In this document: one piece after another, positions 45,101-54,066 of the stretch
Layout of the letters: every line of letters begins with the position of its first letter
Position numbering within the stretch: position 1 is the first letter of the stretch
Assembly: GCF_024139115.2 (NCBI RefSeq)
Contig: NC_085141.1
Location: 381,875,278-381,939,277 of the forward strand
Direction of reading: 5' to 3'
DNA: 64,000 bases
Source of the DNA: Armigeres subalbatus
Taxonomy: Eukaryota > Arthropoda > Insecta > Diptera > Culicidae
Translations under genes and position numbers: made by a program
Notes under the pieces: model-generated
Database searches by the model: none
What the model was told of the DNA's origin: nothing
The model's input: only the letters and a program-made list of their open reading frames with translations

Positions 45101-48100
45101 ACGCCGTACAATTCTGTTCCCAATTATCATGTATTGCCCATATGAAGGAAACCACGTAACTGAATGGCTCAACAAATCTTACTTATTCATTATACAGCTA
45201 AAAAAATTATGCCAAACGACCATTATGCCAAACGACCATTATGCCAAACGGCCGTTATGCCAAACGACCATTATGCCAAATGACTTTATGCCAAACGACC
45301 ATTATGCCAAACGGCAGTATGCCAAATGACTTTATGCCAAACGGGGTACAATCAATAGGACACAAAGACAAACCGGGTCTGGGTCATATGGCATAAAGTC
45401 ATTTTGCAGAACGCCATTTGGCATAAGGCCATTTGGCATAACGGACATTTGGCATAATTTTGAACTACAAGAAAAGACTGGGTCATTTGGCATAATTTCA
45501 AACTGTGAAAGCGAAAGGGATATTTCATGTATTGTTAAGCGTAGATAAAGTAGGTCGAGGCTGTTTTCTGATAAATTCAGACTGATGGTAGACATTTTCC
45601 GGAAGAACAAAATAACAAAACGGCAGAATTGCTTCCGTTTTTTTTAAATAGGGATTACATCCACCATTGCTTCAATCCGGGCATGCGCCTTAAGACCGGA
45701 TCACACAACCATTGCCTTAATCCGGGCAAGTGCCTAACTTTAAAAACTCAAGCAATACACTTGTCGTAGACGAGTTACTAAAACCAATTAAGTCACATAT
45801 GAGTTACTGCAACCATATCAATCTGAATTGTGCTACTCGGGGAAGAGATCACATCTACCATTGATTTATTCCCGTCAAGTGCCTCCTCATAAAGAAGGAG
45901 TCACATCCACCATCGCCATAATCCGGGCAGGGCCTACTTTTAAAGAAGGGATCACATCCACCATTGTCACAATTCGGGCTACACACCTACTTTTAAAGAA
46001 GAAATTACATCCACCATTACTTCAATCCGGGCAAGCGCCTACTTTTGAAAAATGAATCACATCCACCATTGCCTCAATCCGGGAAAGCGCCTTCTTTTAA
46101 AGAAAAAATCACATCCTCCATTGTCATAATCCAGACAAGCGCCTACTTTTAAAGAAGGGATCACATCCACCATTGCCTGAATCCGACCACACGCCTACTT
46201 TTAAAGAATATATTACATCCACAAATGCTCTAATCCGGGCATGCGCCTACTTTTGCATTGCATTGCAAATGCATTCTTTCCACGAGAGGATAATGTCTTT
46301 TTAATATTGTTATCGACGGGTGTTATATTTATTATTCCGGGGTGTTTCCCGCACCACTTAGTCACCATTTAGCGAACGCAAAGAAAAATTATGCCAAATG
46401 TCCGTTATACCAAAAGAACCTCACTTTTGATGCTGGTCAAAATTATGCCAAATGTCCGTTATGCCAAATGACCTTATGCCAAATGACTTTATGCCAAATG
46501 ACTTTAAGCCAAACGGCCTGCTCCCAGACAAACCGGTACAGCCTACCTATTAAAAAATTTATCACGGTTCACACATCGAGTTGCATCTACGTATCGATCC
46601 ATCAGGATCTCAGTCTAAGTCTGCCCATTTGCGTTTGGTGCTACAATTAGGCATTTGATTTGCATAATTTACTTCTCAATTCCAAGTAAAGCCGGGCACA
46701 TAAAGCTAGTCTTTGATGAAAACCCTGGATCTTGAAAATCGACCGATGCATTACAGAGAGCAGGTCTGTATGACATTTTTCACCGAAAACGGTGTCAATA
46801 AACAAAGAGGTAAGTAACTGAGCAGCGCGTAGGATTACCAATCCGAAGATGGCTAGTTCGATTCTTGGTCCGGTCCAGGATGTTTTCGGGTGGGAATCAT
46901 TCTTGACCTCCTGAGCATAGTGTATCCATTGTACTCGCCACACAAGATCCATACTTGTGCATTGGCGGGCATAAAAAGCTTTCAAATAATAACTGTGGAA
47001 ATGCTAATAGAACAATAACTTGAAAAGAAGTCCAACTTCCAGTTGGAATGTTGAGCAAGAAGAAGAAGAAGAAGAAGAAGAAGAAGAAGAAGAAGAAGAA
47101 GAAGAAGAACTGCAGAGCCTCTTCAAAGGCACCTACCGAATTTCAGAACCTCCGACTCATAGGAGATTAGTAGAGCATATATTTTGGCAGGAATTCAAGC
47201 ATCTATTGAAAAGGAAGAACTGAACTGAAATATGTTTTGGATGGCCTAGGGTGTACTCAAATACAGCATGATTGGTATCACATATCGAGTCGTCAAGTAT
47301 CTAAGCAACTGTTGAGAGAGTTTTGATAGATGCCGAAAACATTTTGGAGATAGTCACTGCCTGGTTCCTATGACCTAAATTTCAAAACGTTTCGCAAGTT
47401 CCGCAAGTTCTCCGACATGCAGAATATTTTCGCAAAATCGTCTGATATCTTTAATTGAACTTAGCAGGATAGCCGTGGCCCCGGGACCCCACAAATCTTA
47501 TGTACCAAAACCAACCTTTTTTGTACATTTTGGGACCCCCACAAGCTGTCAGCCCGGGGCCCCCTTCCGGCTTCCGGCCCTGGCTGCAGTAGTACATTAT
47601 GCGGAAAATCTATCGGTACATTATGCGGAATCAAACGGAGCAATAATAATTTGATACGTCAAAATACAAACCATGTGAAAACAGCATTGATTATCTTGAT
47701 AAACTGCTAAATATCTTCAAAATACTTTACTAAATTTTCGCCTGTGCTCCAACAGTTGTGGTAGTGTTCCTATAGTTGCGAGTCCCGTAAGAAAACAAAA
47801 GTATTCGCAACTATAGGAACAGAAATTGAAAAATACCGCAACTATTGAAACAATGTACCAATGAATAGAGTTGCGAATAGAATGAATAGAATGCGATGGA
47901 AGCATTTTTCCATTAAAATAGATGGGGAAAACTATCGATTATTTATCCAAGGTAAGTAAAATGAGTATTTGAATAATTCTGGGAAAATGAATAATATTGG
48001 AACGTGTTTATTTCCTCCACTATTGGATTATTTACCCTATATGGATCAGACATATTAAAAGAATTATGATCAGTACCCCTGCTCGTTGAACCAAAAGCGA

Positions 48101-49689
48101 AAGAAGAGGCAATCTCAGTGAAAGAATGGAGGACGTCTGCATTAAATTGACGATGTTTTATCAGATGACCAGAAATAGTTTGTGTTTAAAGTTTCTGTGC
48201 ACTAATAATTCTATATGCTATTGAAATCATCGACAAACTTTCTGTGATGCTGTATCCAGCTTTTTACGAACTCAAATGCTACCACAATCAAGTTCAGTTT
48301 TTGGTAGGGTGGAAACAGTTTGAAGTTTGGCTTGGCAAAAACGATAAATTTCCGAGTCGAGTCAAGTACGAGACACTGAAGACGGCCTTACTTTTGAGGT
48401 CGAAATACGTATCTGTCAAGATACAATTAAGTGAGTGGAATTCAATGGGATTGTATAAACTCGTCTTATGACAGGTGAAAACATTCCACTAAAAAGCTCA
48501 AAATAATTTTCTTATCAATAAATTTCCATCATCATAATGATTAATCACCCGCATACTTACAGCTCTTTTCTGTGGTGTACGTATGTGGAATATTCAGAAC
48601 TATCCGAAATCTCGTAGCAACTATCCATGGCTGTTAATAGGTGATGTCGACGTTTTAAGGTCCCTCGCAGGATAATCAAGTTCACAAACACACTTAGTAC
48701 TAGTCCACTGAAAATGGTGCAGAGCGCAACCAATTTATCTAAAACGATTCATATTATGAAAGTGGTAAAATCCGTTGAATGAACTTTGCCCTCTTACCAT
48801 TGAAGTACATCGTGAATAGTACAGAAACCACCCATAAAATGCATCCCCCTAAAGCTAAATACACAACATTTCGGCTGTCTATTTTTTGATAGTTGCTCAG
48901 ACCCGTGCACAAGGCGTACAAGTTGGCTGCCGCATACAATACATAAGCTGCACCAATGAGGACGTACACAATTGTGGAGTAGAATGCTGAAAGAAAGAAA
49001 AAGTGAACAGAAAAAAACTTTCAAACCACAATCCATAATCACAAATGATGCGCGACCAACCTTCATTAAACTCCGTCAGCGCAGCCTCCAATAGCAGCGC
49101 GGTAAACAGCAACGCCGCGTGAATCAGAATCAACCGTCCAAACACCGTTTGGAAGCTCGATTCGAAAGCATACAGGAGGACCGTCAAGGACAGAACCAAC
49201 AGTGCCGATCCAATGATCATCTTATCGACCCAATCGAACGGATCCGGGAATACAATCGCGTCGCAAACGTGCGCCACCAAGACCGAACTGCCAGTCTCCT
49301 CCAGGCAAAAGTCCTTGTACATCAGCAGCTGCTCGGTGGTAGACACCATGAGGGACCCATTTTGGATGACCGTGAACATTGCGCCATCGTTGAACACCAG
49401 GCTAGATAGAAGATGAGTGAAATGATTATTCGAAATGCTGAATGATATTTAATTTGGGGCGGTCTTACTGTTTTCCTATACAATGTCCATCGATGGTGAG
49501 GTTGTGCTTAAGGTACGGTCCGAATCTGTAACAGGATCGATCGTAAAAGTGCAACTCGCGGCTCACGACCGGTAGCCGTGCTGGACGCAGGGGAAAGCGG
49601 CACTTGCTGATGCTTTCGTGCAGGAACGATTGTCCCATGGGACAGCATTTTTTCACTGTCAGCGCTTCGAGCGCATTGATCCGTTTAGG
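35729..49689 (-). CDS. Seven-transmembrane receptor, probably Methuselah-like (5 exons, 5' incomplete)
   Basis: Five minus-strand exons join with matching phases at every boundary (2, 1, 1, 2) and total 1347 bases, i.e. 448 residues plus TAG. Residues 1-134 are extracellular: a CC pair at 15-16 (VKKCCPMGQS), further Cys, an NLT glycosylation motif, and a segment INGSL-like then FCLEETGSS ending in VAHVC, a pattern of Methuselah ectodomains. Hydrophobic segments lie at about 135-153, 163-182, 190-213, 227-248, 252-274, 311-330 and 334-354: seven in all. The tail (355-448) is rich in Gln, His, Ser and Pro. The first seen exon starts in phase 0 after a good acceptor, so a signal-peptide exon is missing, either upstream of 49.7 kb or outside. 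The last intron is about 12.4 kb and packed with repeats. The family call is by eye; the seven-segment architecture is the firm part. Confidence 0.72.
36467..36705 (+). repeat. Dispersed CCGATCGGTTCAGTAGTTTC repeat, third copy
   Basis: CAGACCCGACACTTTGTTTC at the start and CGCCGATCGGTTCAGTAGTT near the end, in the receptor's last intron. Confidence 0.72.
37300..38140. repeat. Diverged long-unit repeats, related inverted copy at 47220-47460
   Basis: Phrases such as CAGATGATTTATGTGGAAAC, CAGACGATTCTGCGAAAGTA, GTTCGTGAGTTTAGGTCGTC and GAAGTTTAGGTTGTAAGC recur at intervals of a few hundred bases. ATCGTCTGATAT and CTATGACCTAAATTTC at 47220-47460 are their reverse complement, so the two blocks face each other across the intron repeats. 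Confidence 0.5.
38332..38410. mobile_element. hAT-type terminus (CAGCGGTTCTCAATC)
   Basis: CAGCGGTTCTCAATCTTTTT with the following GGGGTACCCC is a classic hAT end. The partner end and target duplication were not found. Confidence 0.45.
38530..38776. mobile_element. ~245-bp MITE with TA-flanked CACACTTA ends
   Basis: TACACACTTA at the left and TAAGTGTGTA at the right are inverted repeats with a TA at each outer edge. Further inverted pairs lie inside: GCACAGCCGTGC with GCACGGCTGTGC, and CAGCAAA with TTTGCTG. A Tc1/mariner-type origin is likely. Confidence 0.7.
38800..41225. repeat. 23-bp minisatellite, roughly 85-90 clear units
   Basis: The unit is GAGCCTCTTGAAAGGAGGC plus TTCC. Units are nearly identical at 39230-39510 and 40740-41225. 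The middle (39510-40740) mixes units of 19-24 bp with deletions around the TTCC/CTGA part, and 38800-39230 is strongly diverged. Each unit holds two overlapping inverted repeats (GAGGCT with AGCCTC, and GCCTC with GAGGC). On the minus strand the unit lacks stop codons in all three frames, which creates overlapping spurious ORFs at 38997-41237 and 39209-41242. Because 23 is not a multiple of 3, these ORFs repeat every 23 residues. I do not regard them as genes. Confidence 0.93.
38921..39021. mobile_element. 101-bp MITE inside the diverged edge of the minisatellite
   Basis: CTACCCAACAA and TTGTTGGGTAG are inverted ends. With TA taken as target, the ends are CCCAACAA. Inner pairing AGCTGA/TCAGCT supports it. 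Confidence 0.7.
41369..42150. mobile_element. Foldback-type element with GGCCGAAA arms and a GTGAGAAGTGAG core
   Basis: The left arm (41390-41515) repeats TTTGGCCGAATAGGACA-type units. The right arm (41870-42140) repeats the complement TATTCGGCCAAATGTCC. Next to the arms, AATAGGTCATTCGAAAAGTG at left pairs with CACTTTTCAAATGACCTATT at right. The core (41520-41860) is made of GTGAGAAGTGAG and GACGTCTCAC palindromes. A second copy is at 52930-53480. No ORF is conserved. Confidence 0.7.
42238..42437. repeat. 200-bp purine-rich tract
   Basis: The plus strand is almost entirely A and G (AGAGGAAGAAAGAGGGAAG and similar), with only scattered T or C. Such tracts can form triplex DNA. No simple period is evident. 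Confidence 0.75.
43140..44110 (-). repeat. ~54-75-bp minisatellite with TGCCCGGTATAAGGC
   Basis: Units share CTTCTTTNAATGAACGCATTTG-like sequence, then CCCGGTATAAGGCGAACAGA. Read on the minus strand they become CCGGGCAAATGCG then TTAAAGAAGGCATTATCA, matching in order the units at 45640-46265. ORFs across it are repeat artefacts. Confidence 0.75.
44480..44710. mobile_element. 231-bp hairpin MITE with ACTT duplication
   Basis: Arms of about 92 bp (44480-44571 and 44619-44710) are inverted repeats; the outermost 15 bases CAAGACAAAATTTTC match perfectly. ACTT flanks both ends (44476-44479 and 44711-44714). Confidence 0.85.
44735..44840. repeat. Short array of ~16-bp GGGGTAATGGCATTC units
   Basis: Five to six units such as GGGGTGATGGCATTC, GGGGTAATGGCGTTC and GGGGTAATGGCATTA lie head to tail inside the foldback element. 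Confidence 0.65.
45370..46535. mobile_element. Second foldback-type element with TTTGGCATAA arms
   Basis: Left arm 45385-45495 (CATTTGGCATAA units) faces right arm 46388-46520 (TTATGCCAAATGNC units). The ends share ACAAACCGG-type sequence in inverted order (near 45370 and 46530). The core is the ~53-bp minisatellite at 45640-46265. Confidence 0.6.
45640..46265 (+). repeat. ~53-bp minisatellite with CACATCCACCATTGCC
   Basis: About eleven units run AAGAAGGGATCACATCCACC, ATTGCCTCAATCCGGGCAAG, then CGCCTACTTTTAA. It is the same family as 43140-44110 in opposite orientation. Confidence 0.8.
46815..47110 (+). mobile_element. tRNA-derived SINE with GAA/AAG tail
   Basis: Head GCGCGTAGGATTACCAATCC and TTCGATTCTTGGTCCGGTCC, body with AACTGTGGAAATGCTAATAG and CCAACTTCCAGTTGGAATGT, tail of about 17 GAA repeats (47058-47109). 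It matches the split copy at 14640-16620. Confidence 0.78.
47058..47109 (+). repeat. GAA microsatellite
   Basis: About 17 uninterrupted AAG/GAA triplets form the SINE tail. Confidence 0.95.
47470..47595. mobile_element. Possible hAT-like fragment with GGGGCCC-rich ends
   Basis: GCCGTGGCCCCGGGACCCC at the left and GGGGCCCCCTTCCGGC at the right face each other imperfectly. This resembles CAGGGCCGG-type hAT ends on the minus strand. No duplication was identified. Confidence 0.35.
47750..47848. repeat. Hairpin element with GTTCCTATAGTTGCGA arms
   Basis: 47766-47781 is the exact reverse complement of 47805-47820, and outer sequences CAACAGTTG..GGTA and TACCGCAACTATTG also pair. It lies in the receptor's last intron. 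Confidence 0.65.
48561..48738 (-). CDS. Receptor exon: TM5 and following loop
   Basis: Acceptor CGTTTTAG and an excellent donor GTAAGTATG bound 178 bases. It encodes KLVALCTIFSGLVLSVFVNL and a polar loop with MDSCYEISDSSEYS. It exits in phase 2, which fits only an exon starting with one base of a codon, as at 36146. Confidence 0.72.
48798..48986 (-). CDS. Receptor exon: TM3 and TM4
   Basis: Acceptor CTTTCTTTCAG and donor GTAAGAG bound 189 bases. It encodes STIVYVLIGAAYVLYAAAN and VVYLALGGCILWVVSVLF. Confidence 0.74.
49061..49401 (-). CDS. Receptor exon: end of ectodomain, TM1 and TM2
   Basis: Acceptor TATCTAG precedes 49401. The donor GTTGGT after 49061 is weaker than consensus but is the only one keeping phase with the next exon. 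It encodes FCLEETGSSV, then MIIGSALLVLSLTVLLYAF and LILIHAALLFTALLLEAAL. Confidence 0.72.
49469..49689 (-). CDS. Receptor exon 1 of those found: Cys-containing ectodomain
   Basis: Acceptor TTTTCCAG precedes 49689 and donor GTAAGACC follows 49469. It encodes residues 1-73 plus two bases (phase 2 exit), including VKKCCPMGQSFL and RSCYRFGPYLKHNLT. Confidence 0.72.
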
Positions 49690-51060
49690 CTGGAAAATGA
49701 ATGGAAGCAAAAATATAGAATTACCGGTGATATGGGAACAAATTGATTACTAAAACGTTTTTATTTTTAAGCTAGTGATGATACAATCCTCAGTGGATTG
49801 AAACTCGTTATCGACAAACATGCATAACGAATTTACTATTGTATTTTACTTCGAACCTTGTTGCATTCTAATTGGATGAACGGAATTGCACGAAAAATAA
49901 TATTGTATCTTTCATAGTCTTCTGAATACCCGAAAACAAATGGCCAATGACCTTAACAACAATGCTCCTACAATATGGTTAGCTAGGTGAATATTGGAGA
50001 GTGTGCAGAAAATAATCAGCATGTCAGAACCTCCACAGATTGAGAAGTGTAGTAGTTTGTGCAAAGTAGGAGTGCAAGACGTTGTGAAGATCACTTCCAG
50101 TTGAGGTGCATATGCACTATGGGGAATCAGGCGGCCGAAAATAAAAAAATCGACTTTCTCTGATTCGTAATTCAAGTTGACCTACTAAATGCTAATGCTT
50201 TGGAGCATTAAACCCCAACATATCAGCACTCTAAGCCATATGGTTATCAAGATATAGGCATTAGAGCCAGACACTTTTTAGTTCTTGAAAAATCAATGCA
50301 TTATTCAACTGTCAATATCTTCGTTTCTGAAAGCTTGTTTCATGGACTTGCGAAGAACGGGTTAGTTATGGGAAAATAGGTAGTGAAACATCCGAAAATG
50401 ACCCGAAGAAAAAATTATTTTTTTTTCATACAAAAAGTTCCATACAAAAAAAGTTTCTCAAAGTTTCGCTTAGCGACTACCACTACGACTTTCTTTGGAC
50501 CTTCCAGAAGGCATTAAAACAAATTCCAGCTGCTTATGGCTGCAAATCTGCGATTCCGATCACTTTTCCGAAAAAAAAGTCATTAATTTTGAAACATTAA
50601 ATGTAATTATTCTCATAATACACGGCAGACTGTGATGGGCTGGATACAAATCCCATGCGTATGACAAAAGAGCATCAAGAACAGTGGAAATAGAGATAGC
50701 AGATAACACGAAAAGTGTAGTAGGCTTCGTGGTAGGCCGTGTACACGATAGCTTATGCAGCTATATGATACTCCATTTGGCGTAGGCTCACCAAGAGGAG
50801 GCAACTCATTATCTATCAAATATCAAGCAAATAAATATGAAAAAAAAAACAATATACTCTTGAGGGTTACGAAAATACTCTAGGCTTCATTTGAAATTAT
50901 TTCATAAAAAGTAAAATTTTGATATTAATTAAAATCCAATATGTGAATACAAGAAGCAAAAATGTCTGTACCTAAGGACATCTTTCGATAATTATAGGTG
51001 AAATAAATAAACAGAACATTTATGAATGTCTATCTGCATAGTGAGCTGTGGTTGCGAAGG
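49690..51060. other. Upstream intron or flank of the receptor; no exon found
   Basis: AT-rich with short ORFs. A signal-peptide exon in phase 0 was looked for on the minus strand and not recognised. Confidence 0.35.
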
Positions 51061-51100
51061 TAAATCGTGTGAAGTGTTTGTACTTATTATTTGGTGAATC

Positions 51101-51717
51101 ATGAATTATAGGCAACTCATTGAAGTATTTAGAGCTCACGAGGGACGTCAGGTAGATCGCGTTGAAAAAGCTTTGGAATATATCTGCCAAAGCTTCGCTG
51201 TGGATAAACAAAAAAAGAGTCAACTCCATACAAAATTGAAAAATCTGCATTTGAAATTTGAAAAAAATGGCAGGCCGCATCCCGGTCCAAAATTTACTTT
51301 GACTCATATAATGAGAAATGGCTTGACACAGAATTTGAATTAGAAGAATTTTATCATGCTGAGCCAGAGCCAGTGGCTTCAGCATCTCGTGGAAGGCCAT
51401 AAAAAAAAACACTAGCACTTAAAAAAAAGTCGGACTCATCATGCCAGGAAAGCCTCAAGAAAAGAAAATTTACATGACGTTTTCATTCGTGCTATGAACT
51501 CGTCGGATCCTTTGATAAGCTCCCTCAACTTAGGTAAGCGACTTCAAAATAAATCTAATCTGGAATATCCAGAAGATGTTCAAAGTTTTTTAGTAACTGA
51601 AACTTCTTGCAATACAACAGATTCGAGTACAGAAAAATATACCATAGCAGATATTTTAATCGATCTTGAAGAAATAAATGATGATTTTGTTGAGGATGTT
51701 CATGTACATAATGAATA
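51101..51717 (+). pseudogene. Decayed ORF of unknown, probably mobile-element-related, family
   Basis: From the ATG at 51101 the frame encodes FRAHEGRQVDRVEKALEYIC and KKSQLHTKLKNLHLKFEKN. A frame change near 51265 leads into YNEKWLDTEFELEEFYHAEP and SASRGRP, a stop near 51402, then KKTLALKKKSDSSC. A third frame (51494-51717) encodes an acidic tail with LIDLEEINDDFVED. The continuity across frames suggests a once-intact protein of at least 190 residues. I do not recognise it. Confidence 0.4.
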
Positions 51718-51719
51718 AA

Positions 51720-52920
51720 TAAATGTTGTTGCAGTATACTTATATATCTTGAAGCTTTTATTACATGGAGTTCGTTTAGCTTTAATAGAGCTTTATATTG
51801 TATTCCCTTTACTTGTTTTACGGGTTAAGAGCCTGAACCAATCTGAAAAATCCTACAAAGACAATCTGTTACGTATGTAGATGCAATGGCCTGTATTTGA
51901 CGGAGTCCTTGTGCAACTTAGAACATCTGTACAACTCAATTCACATAAAAACAGTATACAATTTTCTAGTTTGAACTCTACAGGTCTGCGCTGCAATAAA
52001 ATACACATCTATAGACTGCTGTGTACATGAGACATTCGTAGATAAAAGGGATATATTCCATAGAGATCAAAGGTCTGTATTCCAGGGAGTTTGGAGGCCT
52101 TAGAAGTAATAACGACCTGCAAAACAAGTATTTCACATCTTTTAGACAATAATCTACGATATAAGTGTGAAATATTGCAGAAATGAAATGAAAATATTTT
52201 CGGCCACCTACTTGTATGGAGCCGCCCCATAGTGATTTGGTGGAGATTTTGGGCAAAATAGTCTCGCTGAAGTATTGCGTAATCACTGGCCAGGAATATC
52301 GACGGTTGCACAGAGCTTTGATTTTAGTAGGTTGGGTTTGGAGCACTACCTTTGTTACCTTCTGGGTTAAGACGGAGCTAATCAATGCATTGTTTAATAC
52401 TACGAATGCGGAACAGCATGCGGGCTATTACTTCGAAGTCATATCTGTAATGGGAGCTACATCCAGTGGATAGGGACCCTTGGACCAACAACCTATCGTT
52501 CCCGAAACATTTTTTTTAAACAGACGGAGAAAGAATATGTTCTGATTTAACGGGAGAGCAGGATAACAATTTGATAAGAAGTTACAACTATTTTTTTTAT
52601 AATTAGTGACAACAGTGACCACTTATAGCCAATTTGATGATTGCCAGCGATCTAATATATTGTTGTGTTTTCAGCCCACTTGAGACAATACGATGAATTT
52701 GCTGTTTGGTTGGTTGCAATTTTACTTACCGCTGAATAGAAGCAGCATGCAAACAAAAGCAGAAAATCAAATACAATTTTAAAAGGAACCTCGGCACACC
52801 CTTCTCAAGTCGTAAATTTCCCATTAATTTATATTAGACTATCATCAATTTTCAAGTAAGCCCAGCTGATTACGATGGAGTTTTGGCAAAATAATATCGC
52901 TATCATTGGCTTTTGTTCAT
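51720..52920. other. No supported gene
   Basis: A minus-strand frame at 52432-52212 ends at a possible donor (CAA then GTAGGTGG, phase 0) but has an in-frame TAG upstream, no start and no recognisable domain. Confidence 0.3.
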
Positions 52921-52934
52921 TATTTGTATCCGAC

Positions 52935-53480
52935 ATGGGGAAGGGTCATTTGGCCGAAAGGGTCGTTTGGCCGAAAGGGTCATTTGGCCGAAAGGGTCGT
53001 TCGGCCGAAAAGGTCATTTGGCCGAAAGGGTTCATTTGTCCGAGAGCGTCATTTGGCCGAAAGGGTCATTTGGCCGATAGGGCCATTTGGCCAAAATGGT
53101 CATTTGGCCGAAAGGGTCATTAGGCCGAATAGGACATTTGGCCGAATAGGTCATTTGAAAAGTGAGAAATTAGGAGTAAAAAGAGAGACGTTTAAATTCT
53201 CATTCCTCATTTCTCATTTCTCATTGTAAAAAATGAGGAGCGCGAAGTGAGTAGTAAGACGTCTCACTACTCACTTCGCGCTTTTCATTTTTTACATGCG
53301 AGTGAGAAGTGAGACGTCTCACTACTCACTTCGTGCTCCTCATTTTTAAACAGTGAGAAGTGAGAAGCGCGAAGTGAGTGAGAAGCGCGACCCTTTCGGC
53401 TAAATGACTTTCGGCCAGATGGGTTTCGGCCTAATGGTTTGTTCGACCTAGTGGCATTCGGCCAAATGGCTTTATGGGTT
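52935..53480. mobile_element. Second copy of the GGCCGAAA foldback element
   Basis: The left arm (52940-53155) has about eleven CATTTGGCCGAAAGGGT units. The core (53156-53390) has GAAGTGAGTAGTAAGACGTC palindromes. The short right arm (53391-53475) has TTTCGGC/TTCGGCC units in inverted orientation. The junction GGTCATTTGAAAAGTGAGAA matches the copy at 41369-42150. Confidence 0.68.
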
Positions 53481-53568
53481 TAAGTACTGGTAATGGGTTT
53501 AAGTTTAACAAGCCTTCCCCCATATTTATATATTGTTGCCATTGTTGTTTCACCAAATTTCCATTACA

Positions 53569-53789
53569 AATAATTTTTTCCATCGTACGGCTTTGGCAGG
53601 TTTTGTTCTATTATTGTCAGGGGGTGTTTGACCTCCAAATTTTATGAAATATGGCCACCATATTCTTTGTTATGCAAAGAATATTTAGGCCAAATTTGAG
53701 CATAATCAGTCATAAAAACCCCTCTGACGATAATAGAACAAAACCTACCAAAGCCGTATTTTCCACTATCAGAACGATGGAAATAATTA
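53569..53789. mobile_element. ~220-bp inverted-repeat MITE
   Basis: ACGGCTTTGGCAGGTTTTGT at the left pairs with ACAAAACCTACCAAAGCCGT at the right. Pairing extends outward (CCATCG with CGATGG) and inward (TATTATTGTCAG with CTGACGATAATA). Confidence 0.75.
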
Positions 53790-54066
53790 TGTCAAAGCCG
53801 TCATTCCCCCTATTTGGGTTTCTTCATAATGAATAAAAAAAACTTTATTTTTCACAAGTTTGTATATAGTTCATCCAGGATTGTCGCAGGTTCAACATAA
53901 TCGAGTTATTTTCGTCAGGTTATCGTTAGGATTGTTGTTTGATGTTTGATTTTCTCCTGCTGCTATGAATCAAAATCGAAAGCCGCTATTCGGAAAAATA
54001 GCAAGCCGCTGCAAATTCGCTTGAAAAATCTTGAAAATAAGCGCTACAGTGTATTTTAATCATAAG

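Larger units (their letters stand above)
42483..45360. mobile_element. Large foldback-type element with TTTGGCATAA arms
   Basis: The left arm at 42520-42662 repeats CGTTTGGCATAA units of about 16-18 bp. The right arm at 45205-45345 repeats the complement TTATGCCAAACGAC. Between them are unique AT-rich sequence, a ~54-bp minisatellite (43140-44110, with more at 44870-44990), a nested MITE (44480-44710) and a short GGGGTAATGGC array. No transposase frame was found. Confidence 0.6.

Noticed and set aside
48241..48471. Plus-strand 75-codon ORF with coding-like look
   Set aside because: Lies in the receptor intron on the opposite strand with no homology recognised; cannot be supported.
52212..52432. 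Missing upstream exon of the receptor (phase-0 donor at 52211)
   Set aside because: An in-frame TAG lies just upstream, there is no start or signal peptide, and the residues match nothing I know.
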